A DNA stretch of 64,000 bases from Zychaea mexicana (GCF_025766255.1 NW_026516689.1:248001-312000); one strand, 5' to 3'; numbered from the stretch's first letter, positions 12,579 to 24,977 are shown. Notes: generated by a model not told the origin, from the letters alone. Program-made: numbers and translations.

Positions 12579-13857
12579 GTATATATATATACGGAGGAGT
12601 GAGCATACCTTCATCTACTTCATACTGCACCTTAAGCGGATGTAAGGCTTTGAGACACACAAAATGTGAGTTAAACAGCTATCTTACTCACACAAATAAG
12701 GATCGACCTATAACAATTGTATTCACTGACCGGATTATGTTGGAATTCACGCGTCGCGTCCAACAACACGCAGTTGCAGATACTTAGCAGTCAATAACCA
12801 AAGGCTCAACAATAACAGCAGCAACAGCAGCGGTTGATAATGATGATCACAGCAACTAAAACACCTGAGGCAATAAGCTTTAAAAGAAAAGACTCACTAC
12901 AAGAAGGATTGACAATCTGGCGCTTTTTCTTTGCATTGCCTCACCCTGCCCTATCATTCGCTATATGGAATTTCTCTCTCCAAAATCCAACACCAATTCA
13001 TCAGCTCTCCAAGGTCGCTCACGTCGGTAACGTCCAGCTGTCATAGCCCGTTCCCCGTCGACATGGAAAACGATATGTGAAACAACCAAGCTAGGCGAGC
13101 CGGTCACTTGTGGCAAAAGACTGTAGCACTATGGCATTACTGTCGCTGCCAGCCATCGCGTGTGCGACCAGTGCTTTGAATGTTGGAAACCACCTACGGA
13201 ACCCATCTTCGCATCCCAACGCAGCTATACTGCCATGTGTTTCGACTGCCGCCACCTTAATACGCATCGCGAGGCTTAGCGCTCAGAAATTGAAAAGCTT
13301 GAGAAATGATGAGTGAAGCGGTAGCCAGATACTGTATCAAAGCATATGCGGGATGTGCAGCACGACCGCTGGCGGGATGACATGTGGTAATAAAAAAAGA
13401 GAGAAGCAAACGCGAAGCGCTAAAGCAAATTGCTCGCTTGTTGACGGGGTTTACTTAGGAAGAGCATGTATGTCACTCAAGCCAAGATGGCAAGGCGTCG
13501 AAAACGTCAATCATCGCTCATACTACGCTACGTACACAACACACCTTAACAACTGACGCCTCCCCAACCCCAGGTCTGCATCGATTTCACAGCATAGGCT
13601 CTACGTTTTTCATAGTAGCAGTAGTATATAAACATTTCGGTAAACAAAGGAAATATATTCAGACGTTGGTGTTCAACATAAACATCAAACAAGATCGCAT
13701 TCTTTTATAACAGCTTACAGACAAGAAATGCGATATCTAAAAACAAGTAATATAATGGAAAGAAAGGAAAAAAAAAGAACCGAAAAAAAAAGATGAAAAA
13801 GGAATGAAAGAAAATGGTTGCCAAAGATCCTCTGATATGCAAATGAATTTAACTTTT

Positions 13858-13861
13858 TTTT

Positions 13862-13893
<32 letters not shown>

Positions 13894-13903
13894 TGTTGTT
13901 GTC
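13858..13903. repeat. GTC trinucleotide repeat
   Basis: About ten GTC units followed by GTT units, immediately beyond the stop codon of the minus-strand R3H gene, hence in its 3' untranslated region. Confidence 0.85.
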
Positions 13904-13910
13904 ACTGTCG

Positions 13911-15173
13911 TTATGCCCCATCCCCATTCTCAGCTGCTGCTGATGGCGCTGGTGGTGTTGTCTGTTGCATAGCCGCAGCATCCCTATAATCACTGCCTTC
14001 AGCTTGTTGCTGTTGCTCCAAGTCCTTGAAGATTCTAGCGCGCGCCTCTTCGTACGCCGCCTTACGCTCCTCGTATGTCATGTTCTTCCTATCCACTGCA
14101 CCGCTACCGGATGTAGGCGATCCCCGTCTTGAGCCATTGTTGCTGCCAGGCGATGCAGCACGACGCATGATCTTGAACTTTGGGGCCGTCTGTGGCTCTT
14201 GTTTCTCTTCAGGTTCAACCAACTTTGCAAACCCAACCTCTGGACTTGTGTATAAAAACAACCACAATTAGCTCATCCCGCAAATACCTCTAACTACGTG
14301 TATATATTATCAAATAAGAGTGAATACGTACATTGCTGTATAAGGGTTTTTACAGAGAAATACAGACTTGCGCACCGGTTCAGCGAAATGAGACAAGTTA
14401 AAGTACGGCGCAACTTTATGAACCATCAGCCGCTGATAAGAGTTCATTTGTGGAAGATCGAGACGATACATTCTAAACATTAACAGTCAGCTTATCTCTC
14501 TTTCTCTAGTTTGATGAAAATGCACAACTTACTGATGGTTGTTAATAAATGCTTCCAGATCCTGTTCGAGCTTTAGCAAAAATATCCTTTCCTGAGGCTT
14601 TTTCAGCAGAGTCAGAATAAAGGTATCGAGGGTATTTGAGTGTGGCTCAGCCGGTTGTTGTTGTTGCTGTGGGTCGAATTGAACGCCAGGTCCTGCACCT
14701 ATTCCTCCTATTCCACCAAGCTGAACATTATTTCCAGGCAACCAATTTTGCTGTTGCTGTTGCTGTAGTTGTTGCTGTTGTTGTTGTTGGGGATGAAGCA
14801 TGGGCTGCTGACGTTCTTGTAATATTTGATACTGAGGCGGAACTGCCGTTTGTGTTTGTTGCTGTAATAGTTGTTGTTGTACAATGTACGGTCTTGGTTG
14901 TTGTTGATGATGCGAAGGAGGAGCAGGACGACGTGGTTGTTGTTGATAGAATCCGTTGTTGGATAGCTGTGTTGTTGCTGTTGTTGTTGGCACTGGTGCC
15001 GTGGGGTCAAAAAGGACTCGGCCGCTGGGGTTGCTGCCACTGCCACCACCACTACCACTGCTACTGCTGCCAACACGGCTCATGTCGCCATAGTAGTATC
15101 CAGGATTACTGGATCGCATGCGTGGAACGGATGTATTGTCATTAAATGCGTTGTGTTGGTGTTGTTCATTCAT
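13911..15173 (-). CDS. R3H-SUZ domain RNA-binding protein
   Basis: Three minus-strand exons, 15173-14533, 14472-14332 and 14244-13911, give 371 aa with consistent phases (CAA and ATT codons restored across the joins). The N-terminal half is low complexity with long Gln/Asn tracts. An R3H domain spans roughly residues 190-260: 'ERIFLLKLEQDLEAFI' before the first intron, then 'YRLDLPQMNSYQRLMVHKVA' with the conserved R-x3-H in RLMVH. A SUZ segment follows (APKFKIMRRA ... YEERKAAYEEARARIF). This combination occurs in the R3HDM/encore family, which binds single-stranded nucleic acid and is linked to mRNA control. The tail is Ala/Gln-rich. The start is the first ATG of the open frame, preceded by a stop-containing leader. 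The C-terminal motifs make the call firm; the exact N-terminus is less so. Confidence 0.85.
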
Positions 15174-15700
15174 GTCGGAAGGTTTCGTGTTGGTGGCGGC
15201 AAGGGACTACAGAGAGTTACGATGATAAGGTAATTTGCTTCAAAAAATTGCCAACGTGTGAAGAAAGGTAGGAAAAGAATACAAAATATAAAATTACCAT
15301 AATCTAAGGTAAGAATAGTACTGTTCATGTGCTTTTACTTTTTCAGTTGAATCGATCAAGTGATTACATCCAGCACACTGCAACAGTGATTTCAAAGGAA
15401 ATGAAAAGTGCTGGAAACAAGCGAATTGACCCGTCTTGCTTTATGTTTGCGATGAAGCGTGGATGGACGAGGTGAAAAAAAAAAGTAATTAAACTTTTTT
15501 GATTAAAGAGACGGAGGGAAAGAGAGAAAGAGAACAAGACCAAAAGCGGGCTTACTTGCTTTGCTTGGCGTATGCTTGCTTGGAACAAAAGTCACAGAGG
15601 GATGACTCGGATGTGGTTCACATATAAGTTGCCCACAATCGAATAGACACGTATTCGCAGCACGTCTCTTTTTATTATTTCTTCTTTCACACTTACCACA

Positions 15701-16939
15701 ATGGCAACTGAAAATCAACCTGACACGACAACCCAAAAGCCAAAGTTGAAATGGACACCACTTGAAGCTAATCCAGACGTAAGAGACGACCTCACTGCTG
15801 CTTGCTTTTCAAGTAATATTATGCTGACCACCGTCCCCCCTTTTTTTGTGATTATGCAATAGGTTTGGAACAAGGTCTATATCATCCTCACCACGACTCG
15901 GATATTACCTCTTTCAAGAGATTTAATTTTTGTCGTTTTACCTCGTGTAGGTCTTCCACGTAAACGGTATTGACAAGGCATGGAGTTTCAACGACGTCTA
16001 TGGTAAAAATGACGAGTCGGGGGAAGAACCCTTTCAAAATGGAAAGAGCGAGGAAAGCTGACAACTAGTCAATAACTCTTCCATAGGTTTCGATCCAGAG
16101 CTGCTTAGTTTTGTTCCTCGTCCCGTAGCCGCCATGATCTTTTTATACCCGATTACTGAGGCAGCAGAACAGTTCAGACATGAAGAAGAGGCGAGACTGA
16201 CAAAGAAGGAACAGGATATCAGCCCCAATGTCATGTTTTTCAAGCAAACCATATCCAATGCATGCGGCATGATGGCATTAATCCATGCATTAGCAAACAA
16301 CAAAGAGCTTGTCGGTAACGTATACATGCATACATAATACGGCCATGGTGATTCGTAATAGGATTTGTATTCAAAGAAAGAAAATAATACAACGACAGGT
16401 CCTGGATTGTTCCATGACATCATAAGCAAGGCAAAGCATCTGACACCGGATGAGCGCGCCGACTTACTCGAAGGCAATGAGCTCCTTGCTTCGGTACATA
16501 AACTTGCTGGTGACGACGGCCAAACACGGGTAATAATATATATTGATTTGGTTTAGTTTCAATGCTTTTTTTTTGGGGAGGGGGTAGTCGATACATTATA
16601 TACTCACTATTATTATATTACGGTTAATAGCCACCACCGCTAGAAGAAAGAATTGACCTCCATTTCATCTGCTTTGTCGAAGTGGATGACCATCTGTATG
16701 AATTGGATGGTCGAAAGTCGTTCCCCATCAACCATGGGCGATGTACAGATCTTGTGGAGGTAGACACTCGTTTCATTGCCATTGTGTATACTTGTAGATA
16801 TGATAGCAGTTAAAGCAGATCGGGTAACATGGTTTTGTTTGGTAATTTTTAGTGCTCGGCAAAGGTGATGCGCAAGTTTATTGAACGTGATCCTGGACAT
16901 GAAAATTATAGTGCCATTGCCTTGTCAAAGTTGGGATAA
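15701..16939 (+). CDS. YUH1: Ubiquitin C-terminal hydrolase, UCH-L3/Yuh1 type (peptidase C12)
   Basis: Seven exons (15701-15778, 15863-15874, 15951-16002, 16087-16314, 16399-16529, 16631-16759, 16853-16939) sum to 717 nt and 238 aa, the usual size of UCH-L3. The start ([12 protein letters not shown]) matches the family N-terminus. Oxyanion Gln101 and catalytic Cys107 lie in QTISNACG, His178 in LHFICF, Asp193 in YELDGRK; all are present. The enzyme removes small adducts from the ubiquitin C-terminus and acts in the cytosol or nucleus. Exon 2 is only 12 nt (codons V-W-N-K) and is needed to match the conserved spacing after LEANP; its donor GTCTAT is weak. No frameshift or missing motif is seen. 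Confidence 0.9.
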
Positions 16940-17058
16940 ACATAGCAACATACGCATTTTTTCAATACAACTTCAGCTGTTACGCGTTTCGTCAACGTTA
17001 CTTAAACTTTGCACATTCCGTTACTTTATTTCACACCGTTATTATCTTCCACCTTCCA

Positions 17059-18735
17059 GTGCCAAAAATCAGTCAACGACAAAGGACATTACCTGTAATT
17101 AATAAGCTCATCCAGAAAAGCATGCAGCGACAGTTGCTTTGCAACGACGAAAGCGAATTGCTTCAAGAGGAAGAAAATTGCGACGAGCTTCTTGACGTTT
17201 ACGTTGGCATCAGCAGCCATCGATGGGTGAGTGTTTTTTTTGTGGGGTTTAATAAACTGGTGTTCCTGAGGAAAAGCAGCCGTTCTGCATTGCAGTAAAC
17301 TGGATCAAAACCATCCGCGACAAGCGCTTCAATATCACTTCCCCTTTATTTGCGACCATGTCTTTCACGCGTTTTCCGAACGGCAACATTGTTCAACACA
17401 TTTAGCTTTTCAAAGATGATGAGGCCGATTGGTTAACGACACAGACATCGGCTGGCAACTTCTCCAAAAAAGCTACGATCACCTCAAGCTGGGGATTAGC
17501 GTCAGCGAGGTTTGCCTTGGTGCTGTCCAATGTACCAAGGAAGATTGCGAGAAACTGGTGAGACCTGGGTCCACCAAGGCTAACATCAGGAAGCAATTAA
17601 AACAGGCTGTACTTTCTGCCCGGAGAAATCGCCTTTGATTCAGGTTGCAGGTGATGCAAAAGTCAACATGAAATTTATTGGCAATGGCGGCAAGTTGACT
17701 CACAAGGGCGCACACACAAATGCCGAGTACGTACCGCTCCATGATACAATGGATACTTTGAAGAAGGTTGAAAAGCGCATTTCGAAATGTCTAACGGATA
17801 CGGCGCAAGCATTGTTAGTTGGCACTAGCACTATCCGTTCGCAATGCCCAAGTCGTCCAATTCGTCTGATCAATGCTAATCTTCAGCACAAATCCAAAAT
17901 CAAACGCATCGACGCAACTACTTGGTCAAGAACGACATGTTGCCTACGGGAAAGCCTGCTTTGGAGCTGTCGTACGATGCACTCAAGGCTTTAATTGACG
18001 AGTTCCCAGGCTTTATCCCATCCGCGGATATGGCCCCTCGCCAATATTGCCTTACTTTCTGCGAGACCAACATTGCCGCACGCGTGGATTTGAAGATGAA
18101 TCCAATGCTCACGGATGTAACTTACGACTGCTTCCCGACGTATTCTATCTGTGCACAATCAACATGTACTTCGAGGAACTTGATCAGTATACAGTTATAT
18201 TCCAGGCTGTCTTGGACGGGCTATCGACCACCCATTTTGCGGAACCTTTTTCCTCATGTTCGATTTTGCAATTGGATCTACGGACGAAGATATCGATAAT
18301 AGCTTCTCTCGGCTGGTGATGAAATTTTCTCTTGCGCAGCGGAAAGGATTTATGATGGCATTCGAGCAAACGTTTCCTTTTAGCAAGATTGATCCCAGAT
18401 CTTTGCCAAAAGGTTGTTATTATCATTGGCGTCAATCCGTTCAGCATCTCATCACCAATCATGCAGTGGTGGCAGTGGAGAAAGTTACTGACTTCCAGGA
18501 CTTGACGAACACAATGTACGACGTTGACGGCGAGAGCGGTTTTCAATTGGCTGTAAACCAGCTTCGCAAAGAGTTCCCGAATGCAGAACGCTGGTTGGAT
18601 CGGTGGACGCAAGATGGGGTGGCGGCAATGATTTTCAAGTCTAGACGTGGCGAAGCACAAAAAAAGACCACACCCGCTGAAGGGTATACAAGTATCGATA
18701 CACGTATCAACGTATTCACTGCACTACAGGAGTAA
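17059..18735 (+). pseudogene. Broken Mutator-like (MULE) transposase
   Basis: Pieces of one protein occur in changing frames. First comes a Cys/His-rich DNA-binding region around 17440-17730 (VQCTKEDCEK, then a Cys pair and KLTHKGAHTN). The DDE core follows: a TDVTYDCFPT-like strand near 18110, 'FEELDQYTVIFQAVLDG', and near 18400 'PKGCYYHWRQSVQHL', the Cys/His-Trp signature common in MULE transposases. An in-frame TAG near 17402 and frame changes near 17610, 17890, 18140 and 18250 make it non-functional. The last piece, 18256-18735, is the longest intact one (159 codons). No terminal inverted repeats were located. MULE assignment is by motif pattern only. Confidence 0.65.
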
Positions 18736-18744
18736 CCAAGATCT

Positions 18745-19075
18745 CATGAGACATGACGATCCCGCGCTTGCCAATGTTCCATTTGGTAGAAAACTCATGG
18801 GTTTTTGGTGTTGACTTTCGCCAGGTATTCAAAATTGTATCTTCTCTTCTACTTTGCATTCTTTTACTATTGAGCGATAGTACTTACATTAAAGTATCTG
18901 CATCAAACCTGATAATAGGTCCTTCCTGTAATGCCAAATGCGTCGCGCTCGCAAATCGTACAGCAGTGCCTAAATTATTCATCAATTTGGCCCAGTGTCA
19001 CCGTCCACTACCTTGAAACCACCATGCGGGTCCAACAGGCTGCCAACACCGATGATGCAAACGAGCTTGGTTAGT
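18745..19075 (+). pseudogene. Fragment of a Helitron/Pif1-type helicase
   Basis: A short region reads FGVDFRQ, then an apparent intron (18825-18918, GTATTC to AATAG), then VLPVMPNASRSQIVQQCLN and YLETTMRV. These match the helicase block that also occurs in the downstream Helitron (22460-22600: FGGDFRQLLPVVKKG ... LTINMRV). It is therefore a separate, truncated helicase copy placed before the main Helitron Rep. A frameshift lies near 18800 and the frame is lost after 19070. Confidence 0.6.
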
Positions 19076-19175
19076 CTATGCAATATTCACTTTGCATTGG
19101 TGATGGTGCTGAGCTGTTGATGCCATTGGTCCTAGCATCAACTACGCACCAGGCGCTTCGTGTCACCGCCATGTT

Positions 19176-21180
19176 TTGCCACGCATGGATAGGGCATGTT
19201 CTTTTTGCCATGCACTCATGTGGGTGGATGAAAGAGTCTCCCGTTCTTCTGTTTCGCGTCCTCAGTTTGGCATGTGCTGTAATCATGGCAACTTTCGCTT
19301 CCCTTCACCCCGCCCATTACCCGCCGACCTTCGTGAATTGGTGACGGATCACAGTCGTGATAATGAAGTTGCTCTCAATTTCCACACCAATATCCGAGCC
19401 TACAACAACATGTTTGCTTTTGCATCCATCAAGGCAAACTACGACCGCAACTTGGCAGACGGCAGTAATGGTGTGTCGACGTATCGCATCAATGGTACAC
19501 TATACCATCAAGTTGGATCCTTGCGGGCCGAGGATCACGCACAGTCCAAATTTGCCCAAATCCACTTCGCTGACACCCAAGAACAAGTGGCACGCAGGAC
19601 GACATTGTTTTCGGGCCTCGACCAGGGTATCATCGATCGTATCCAAACTGTCATGACCCAACACAATCCGTTTGCACGCACTCTGACATCTGCCGCCTAA
19701 CGCCTTGGTGATCGTCCAATTGGATCACTAAGCGTCGTCATTCGTGGCGCATCGGATCTGGAACGCCGCTACGATCAACAAACATATCCAGAGGTCGCAG
19801 CAATGGTTGTGGAAAATAGGGTGGATGGGTCAACCACACCACACGACATCGTCATCCATGACCGTACCCGAGGTTTGCAATACGTTAGCTCCCTCCACTC
19901 ATCATATCTTCCGCTTCATTATGTCCTCATGTATCCATTTGGTGACCATGGTTGGTTCGCGGGCATGCGGTGTGAAGGAGTGGATGGTAATATGCATACA
20001 GTGACATTGCTCGACTATTGCGCATATATGCTCATGGTTCGTGGTGGCGACAATGAGACTTTCGATCATCATTTTGGTCGATTGTTCCAGCAATTGGTTG
20101 TCGACAGTTATGCAAGAATTGAAGCTTCTCGCCTGCTTTTCATTTCGTTGAATCAAGACACTTTGCGTTCCGAACTGTATGGTGGTATCGGTGATGGTGT
20201 GGATCCGCGCCAAGTCGGTCGTGCTGTGATTTTGCCGTCGTCGTTTACGGGTGGTCCGCGGTATATGAAGCAAATGCTTCAAGATGGCCTCGCAATTATT
20301 CGCCAAAGAGGAACACCAACGCTATTCATCACGTTTACGTGCAATCCCAAACGGCCAGAGATTCTTGCTGAGCTCCATCCTGGGCAAAAGGCGTATGATC
20401 GTCCCGACATCTGTTCCCGCGTATTCCATTTGAAGATTACCGAGTTGCTCAAGCATGTCAAGGAAACCAAGTGCTTTGGTCGTGTTGAGGGCTATGTTGC
20501 CACTGTCGAATTCCAGAAGCGAGGTTCACCTCACGTCCACATTCTGTTGATCCTGAACGAGCAAGACCGCCCTCACACGCCAACTGACTATGACCGATTT
20601 GTATCAGCTGAATTACCAGACCCTGTGAGACAGCCGCAGCTGTACCGCACAGTAACATCAAGCATGATACACGGTCCCTGTGGCAACGATAACCCCAATT
20701 CCGTCTGTATGCAGAATGGTCGATGCTCCCAGGGCTATCCAAAGCCGTACAACAACGAGACTCGCGTAAATCGTGACGGTTACCCTCTATATAAAAGGGT
20801 TTTCAATCCCCAACGTCAGCACGTTTATGAGCGATCGGGTTTCACCGCCACCAACCAACACGTCGTCCCTTACAACCCCTATCTCTGTCACAAGTACAAC
20901 GCGTATATCAACGTCGAGATCTGTACCTCAGCTCGGGCAATCAAATACCTTTGCAAGTACATCACCAAAGGATCCGACAGAGCGCAGTTGGAAACAACCC
21001 GTTCTACTCCTCCCACTACCACCACCACCACCACTACACCTACCGACCCAGCTGCTGCGCAGACCAATGAAGTCACTGATTATCAAAACGCGCGATATAT
21101 TGGACCGTGAGAGGCAGTATGGCGAGCTTTAGAGTTTCGTGTGCACATGCATGATCCCATGGTTGTAGTCTCGACATTTA
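19176..21180 (+). pseudogene. Helitron Rep (HUH) protein, N-terminal half
   Basis: The frame starting upstream of 19176 reads CSFCHALMWVDERVSRSS, a Cys-rich Helitron N-terminal motif. It runs to an in-frame TAA at 19698-19700 and continues in the same frame to TGA at 21107-21109. The second stop is followed in frame by EAVWRALEF, and the frame shifts near 21165. The HUH nuclease motif HVH is in GSPHVHILLI near 20530, and the later Tyr/Lys motif is in IKYLCKYITKG near 20945. Such proteins nick single-stranded DNA during rolling-circle-like transposition. Just before the end lies a Thr-rich stretch that looks like a local repeat expansion. Confidence 0.8.
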
Positions 21181-21285
21181 CCTGCAAGAACAGCAGTTGG
21201 TGCGTTTCCGCGACACTATGACACCAGAGCAATTGGCAGCTGCTCGCGATGGCTGCAAGGGAGGGTACCAGGCTTTTGACTTTTT

Positions 21286-23495
21286 TTGCTCTTTGTCGTC
21301 GGGACGAATCCCCCCCAGCAATACAAGTATCCGCAGATTCCCTGTCATTACACTTGGAATGCTCGAGAGCGTCGATGGGACCGCCGCTCCAATCCCCCTT
21401 TTAAGAATGTAGTGACGCGCATCTACTCTGCCTCTCTGTCCGATATGGAGTTGTACTGTCTTCGTCTTCTTTTGCTTTCTGTGGCTGGACCAAGAAGCTT
21501 TGACGATCTCAAACGAGACAGCGATGGCGTGAACCATCCAACATTCCAGCAAGCAGCGTTAGCACGTGGTCTTCTAGAGTCAGACGATGAATGGAATCGT
21601 TGCTTAGAAGAAGCATCAGCAGTAGCACCATCTGCATCCGCAATCCGCGCACTTTTTGTGTGCATACTTACCAGTTGCTCGCCTGCTGATCCGCTGTCCT
21701 TATGGAACACCTATCGCGATCGAATGGCCGACGACTACTTTTTTGAGATGCGCAGGTCGCTCTCTATGCCAAATGAGGCCGAATTGACACTCGATCAACT
21801 AGACCAGGTTTACCAAAGAGCACTTGGTGACATCGAGTCACGTTTACAAGCAACCGGTCATCGTCTGTCAGAATTCCCCTCTCTCCCTCAAGAGTTTGTA
21901 ACCGAACTTGATCTGTTGCCTCCTTTGGAAGCACTCGAGATTGTCGAACGGCGCGAGTACGATCAGGAAGAGCAGCGTCATCTTCTTCAGACGCTGTTGC
22001 CAACATTAAACGACGATCAACGACACGCCTTTGACACCATCTCCACTGCCATCAGCCGACCTGACGACGATTATAACCCACGCGTTTTTTTCGTGAATGG
22101 ACCTGGAGGAACTGGCAAGTCTCAGCTGTTCAAGACTCTTTTGAGCCATACGCGCTCCCGCGACATGATTGCACTGCCTGTCGCTTCTTCCGGTATCGCT
22201 GCAATCCTGCTCCCTGGCGGGCGCACTGCACATAGCCGCTTCAAGATTCCGTTGAATGCAGACGCGTCCACTTCCTGCAATATTCGACTCGGTGGTCCTC
22301 ATGCACACTTGATACAGAGTACCTCTCTTATCATTTGGGATGAAGCTGTTATGTGCAGCAAATGGAATTTCGAAGCTGTTGACAGGTCACTTCGTGATGT
22401 CATGGGTGCCGTTGACCCTCGCCTGAGCAATGTTGCTTTTGGTGGAAAAGTTGTCGTTTTTGGTGGTGATTTTCGCCAGTTGCTGCCCGTCGTCAAGAAA
22501 GGGACTCGGTCCGAAATTGTTGGTGATTGCATCCGTTCTGCTTCTTTTTGGAGTGATGTTCAAGTATTGCATTTGACCATCAACATGCGTGTACGTCACG
22601 CCGGTCCTGCTGCTCCCGCATTTGCTGAGACACTTCTTGCCATTGGCGATGGACGTGCTCCATATACAGAAAGCGTAGAAATTTCTCAGGAATGGCGTAT
22701 GGATGCAGCAGACACCATGGGTCTTATTGACGCCATATATCCCAACATACGCAATCCACAGCCGCAACCTGAAGATTTCAACGCTCGCGCCATATTGGCA
22801 GCAAAAAACGTCGACGTCGATGCGATAAACGAGGCAGCCTACGGTATTTTTCCAGGTGAAGGGCGCGATTATGCTGCCAATGACCGTATCATAGACGCTG
22901 ATGACCCAGAAGCAGCAGTGGTCAACTATCCCGTCGAGTTTTTAAACAGTCTCAGCGCTAATGGCATACCTAGCCATACGTTACAGCTCAAGCCTGGCAT
23001 GCCTGTAGTGCTCATGCGCAACTTGGATCCCGACGCCGGCCTGTGCAATGGCACAAAATTATTCGTGACAAGGCTTCTTGATCGGTGTATTGCCGTGAAA
23101 AGAATTGACTAAGGGCATCATGGCCTGGAATTTTCCTTCCACGTATCAATATGTGTACAATAGAAGGAGATTATCCCTTCATCCTCTGCCGCCGCCAATT
23201 CCCTGTCCGCCCTGCCTTTACTATGATCCACAAAGCGCAAGGGCAATCCCTGCGATATATCGGTGTCTGCCTTGCATAAGATGTCTTCACTCATAGCTAA
23301 CTATATATTGCGCAATCTAGGGCAACTGACCCCAACAATCTTTGCATTACCATCAATCTGTCAGGGTCTGGACCACCACAAACCACCAACATCGTCAACT
23401 ATGAAGTTCTCTTGCATCCGCCGGCCTCTGTTCCTGAACAAGCCGAAAATTCACCACCAACCTCTCCCACAACAACAATCATCGCATCTCCACCT
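21286..23495 (+). pseudogene. Helitron Pif1-like helicase half
   Basis: A 608-codon open frame covers most of an SF1 helicase: Walker A GPGGTGKS near 22106, LIIWDEA (Walker B) near 22330, FGGDFRQLLPV, and LKPGMPVVLMRNLD near 22990. It stops at 23110, but family sequence continues in other frames: IHKAQGQSLRYIGV near 23230 and LYIA-SRATDPNN near 23310. The C-terminal helicase motifs are therefore broken. The link to the Rep half is also frameshifted (21165 and about 21290). Confidence 0.8.
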
Positions 23496-23499
23496 CCAT

Positions 23500-24264
23500 C
23501 ACCTTAGCTCTTTTCTGCTCTTTTCTTTTTGCTTTTAAGCTCTTATTTTAACTTATTATCATTTAACGTACAATAGAATATTCTTACCTCTTCACGGTAT
23601 CTTTCGTAAGTAGATCTGACGCGAAACAATAAGATATAGAACTACGCGAAGCTGCCGTCACCTTTCAGCTAATTACGACAAGCAGCAATAATCTACCACT
23701 ATGTTCAAATGAAAGCGAACACATTGATGAACTTTCTAAAATATGTAAGAGCTGTCGATAGCAGCAATGATAACGTTTAGGGTTATATGTAGTCATAGCA
23801 ATCAATAAGCTCGCGAAGCGAGCAGTTTCGGGTTTAGAAGGGGGTGTGTAGGGGGAGGGACCGCCAGGAAACATCCAATCCGTTGAATGACCCGGAGCGC
23901 GAAGGGGCTCATTCAGCCGAGCGAAGCGAGGCAGGTGGATGTTTATCTTTCTAAATAAAAGAAGAAATGTGTATGATTTAGTGACGTATAAATTTATATA
24001 TACGAATAAAAAACCACACTTGAGCCCATTTTTATATATTAAACATTTTTTTCTTACCATAGACACCAACCATGTGTTTAACAAACTCCTCCTCTATCCT
24101 TCTTGGTCAACATGCTCATTTGGAGTGGTTACAAATTCCAAAACGCCAATATTTCTCCAAGAAATAGACATGTAACAAATAAAAATAAATTACTGGTTAA
24201 TAAAAATATGAAATAAAACAACGAAATCTGTGTAATAAAAACGGGCATAGAAGAAAGCGAATTT
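23500..24264. other. Non-coding stretch with GC-rich hairpins
   Basis: No gene seen. At 23812-23826 GCTCGC-GAA-GCGAGC forms a perfect small hairpin. At about 23870-23943 a longer imperfect inverted repeat pairs AACATCCA with TGGATGTT and TGAATGA with TCATTCA around a GCGAAG core. The same kind of GCGAAGCG motif recurs near 38 kb. Confidence 0.55.
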
Positions 24265-24510
24265 ATGGATAGGAAAGCAGCGGTAGATTAAACTACAATG
24301 AGTTCGTCACACAACAACGCTGGGCGCAGCCATGGATAGGAAAACAGCGGTAGATTAAAATACAATGGGTTCGTCACATAAACGCTGGGCGCAGCCATGG
24401 ATAGGAAAGCAGCGGTAGATTAAACTACAATGGGTTCGTCACATAACAACGCTGGGCGCAGGCATGGATAGGAAAGCAGCGGTAGATTAAACTACAATGG
24501 GTTCGTCACA
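24265..24510. repeat. Tandem repeat, 67-bp unit, about 3.7 copies
   Basis: Copies start at 24265, 24332, 24397 and 24464, each beginning ATGGATAGGAAAGCAGCGG and containing GGGTTCGTCACA and GCTGGGCGCAG. Spacings are 67, 65 and 67; the 65 results from loss of two bases. The last copy breaks off after TTCGTCACA. Only a few base differences separate copies, so the array is young. Confidence 0.9.
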
Positions 24511-24679
24511 GCCTACTCGGATTACAAGAGCGGGAAACAAAGCAGAACAATCCACAATGAGCCCATCAAGAAACCCTTTGAAAATGATTGTAAACAATAG
24601 ATGAGGAGGAAAACCTGCTCGATATCTAATTTAACGCAGGTCTTAAGTTACTAGCTTGTTTCCAGGTAACATCATACGA

Positions 24680-24976
24680 TTTCGCCCCACCCATCCTCGT
24701 TGTTTAGTGTAAAATTTCAGAGAGGAGTATACTTACACTTTCCTTTTTTCAAGTTTATGGAACACCACTAATGCAGAAGATCGTTTATACTTTATATTAG
24801 TAAATAAAAGGTGTTGAAAAAATAAAACATTGCAGCTTAGTAATACTCTTTTACCTTTTTGATTGTGCTGTGGGCAAAAAGAGCAAGATAGGTTTTCTGT
24901 TTTCTTGGGGAAGACAAGAGCTGTCTGAGTGTGTAAAAAAGAGATTGGGTTGCTTAGTTACTAATTAAATCCTGTG
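24680..24976 (+). promoter_or_regulatory. Upstream region of gene X1 (also present at 48449-48653 and 57106-57204)
   Basis: This 300-bp segment recurs in front of the second gene X copy, where it is split by an inserted element. It contains TTATACTTTATATTAG and AATAAAAGG as TATA-like sequence, followed by a G/A-rich leader. Conservation between copies and its place before the ATG suggest promoter plus 5' leader. A LINE now separates it from the X1 start codon by 5.6 kb. Confidence 0.55.
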
Positions 24977-24977
24977 C

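Larger units (their letters stand above)
11496..13910. other. Intergenic stretch with weak gene remnants
   Basis: The antizyme 3' region contains a CT microsatellite (11520-11550). Two weak coding-like islands follow: 12360-12578 (listed separately) and about 13085-13270, where a plus-strand frame shows paired cysteines (CDQCFEC ... CFDCRH) but soon meets stops. Neither belongs to a gene model I can complete. The interval 13560-13860 is A-rich and lies downstream of the minus-strand R3H gene. Confidence 0.5.
19150..23500 (+). mobile_element. Decayed Helitron
   Basis: The interval holds the two halves of a Helitron protein in order and on one strand: Rep (19176-21110 and its broken tail) and a Pif1-like helicase (21286-23495). 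Internal stops and frameshifts show it is inactive. I could not place the termini: no confident 5'-TC start or CTRR 3' end with hairpin was found, although a CTAA-T occurs near 23670. Limits given are those of coding similarity. Confidence 0.7.

Noticed and set aside
14636..15145. 169-codon plus-strand frame
   Set aside because: Antisense shadow of the Gln-rich R3H-SUZ exon.
19078..19344. 88-codon plus-strand frame as a separate gene
   Set aside because: It overlaps the Helitron Rep N-terminus in another frame and shows no domain.
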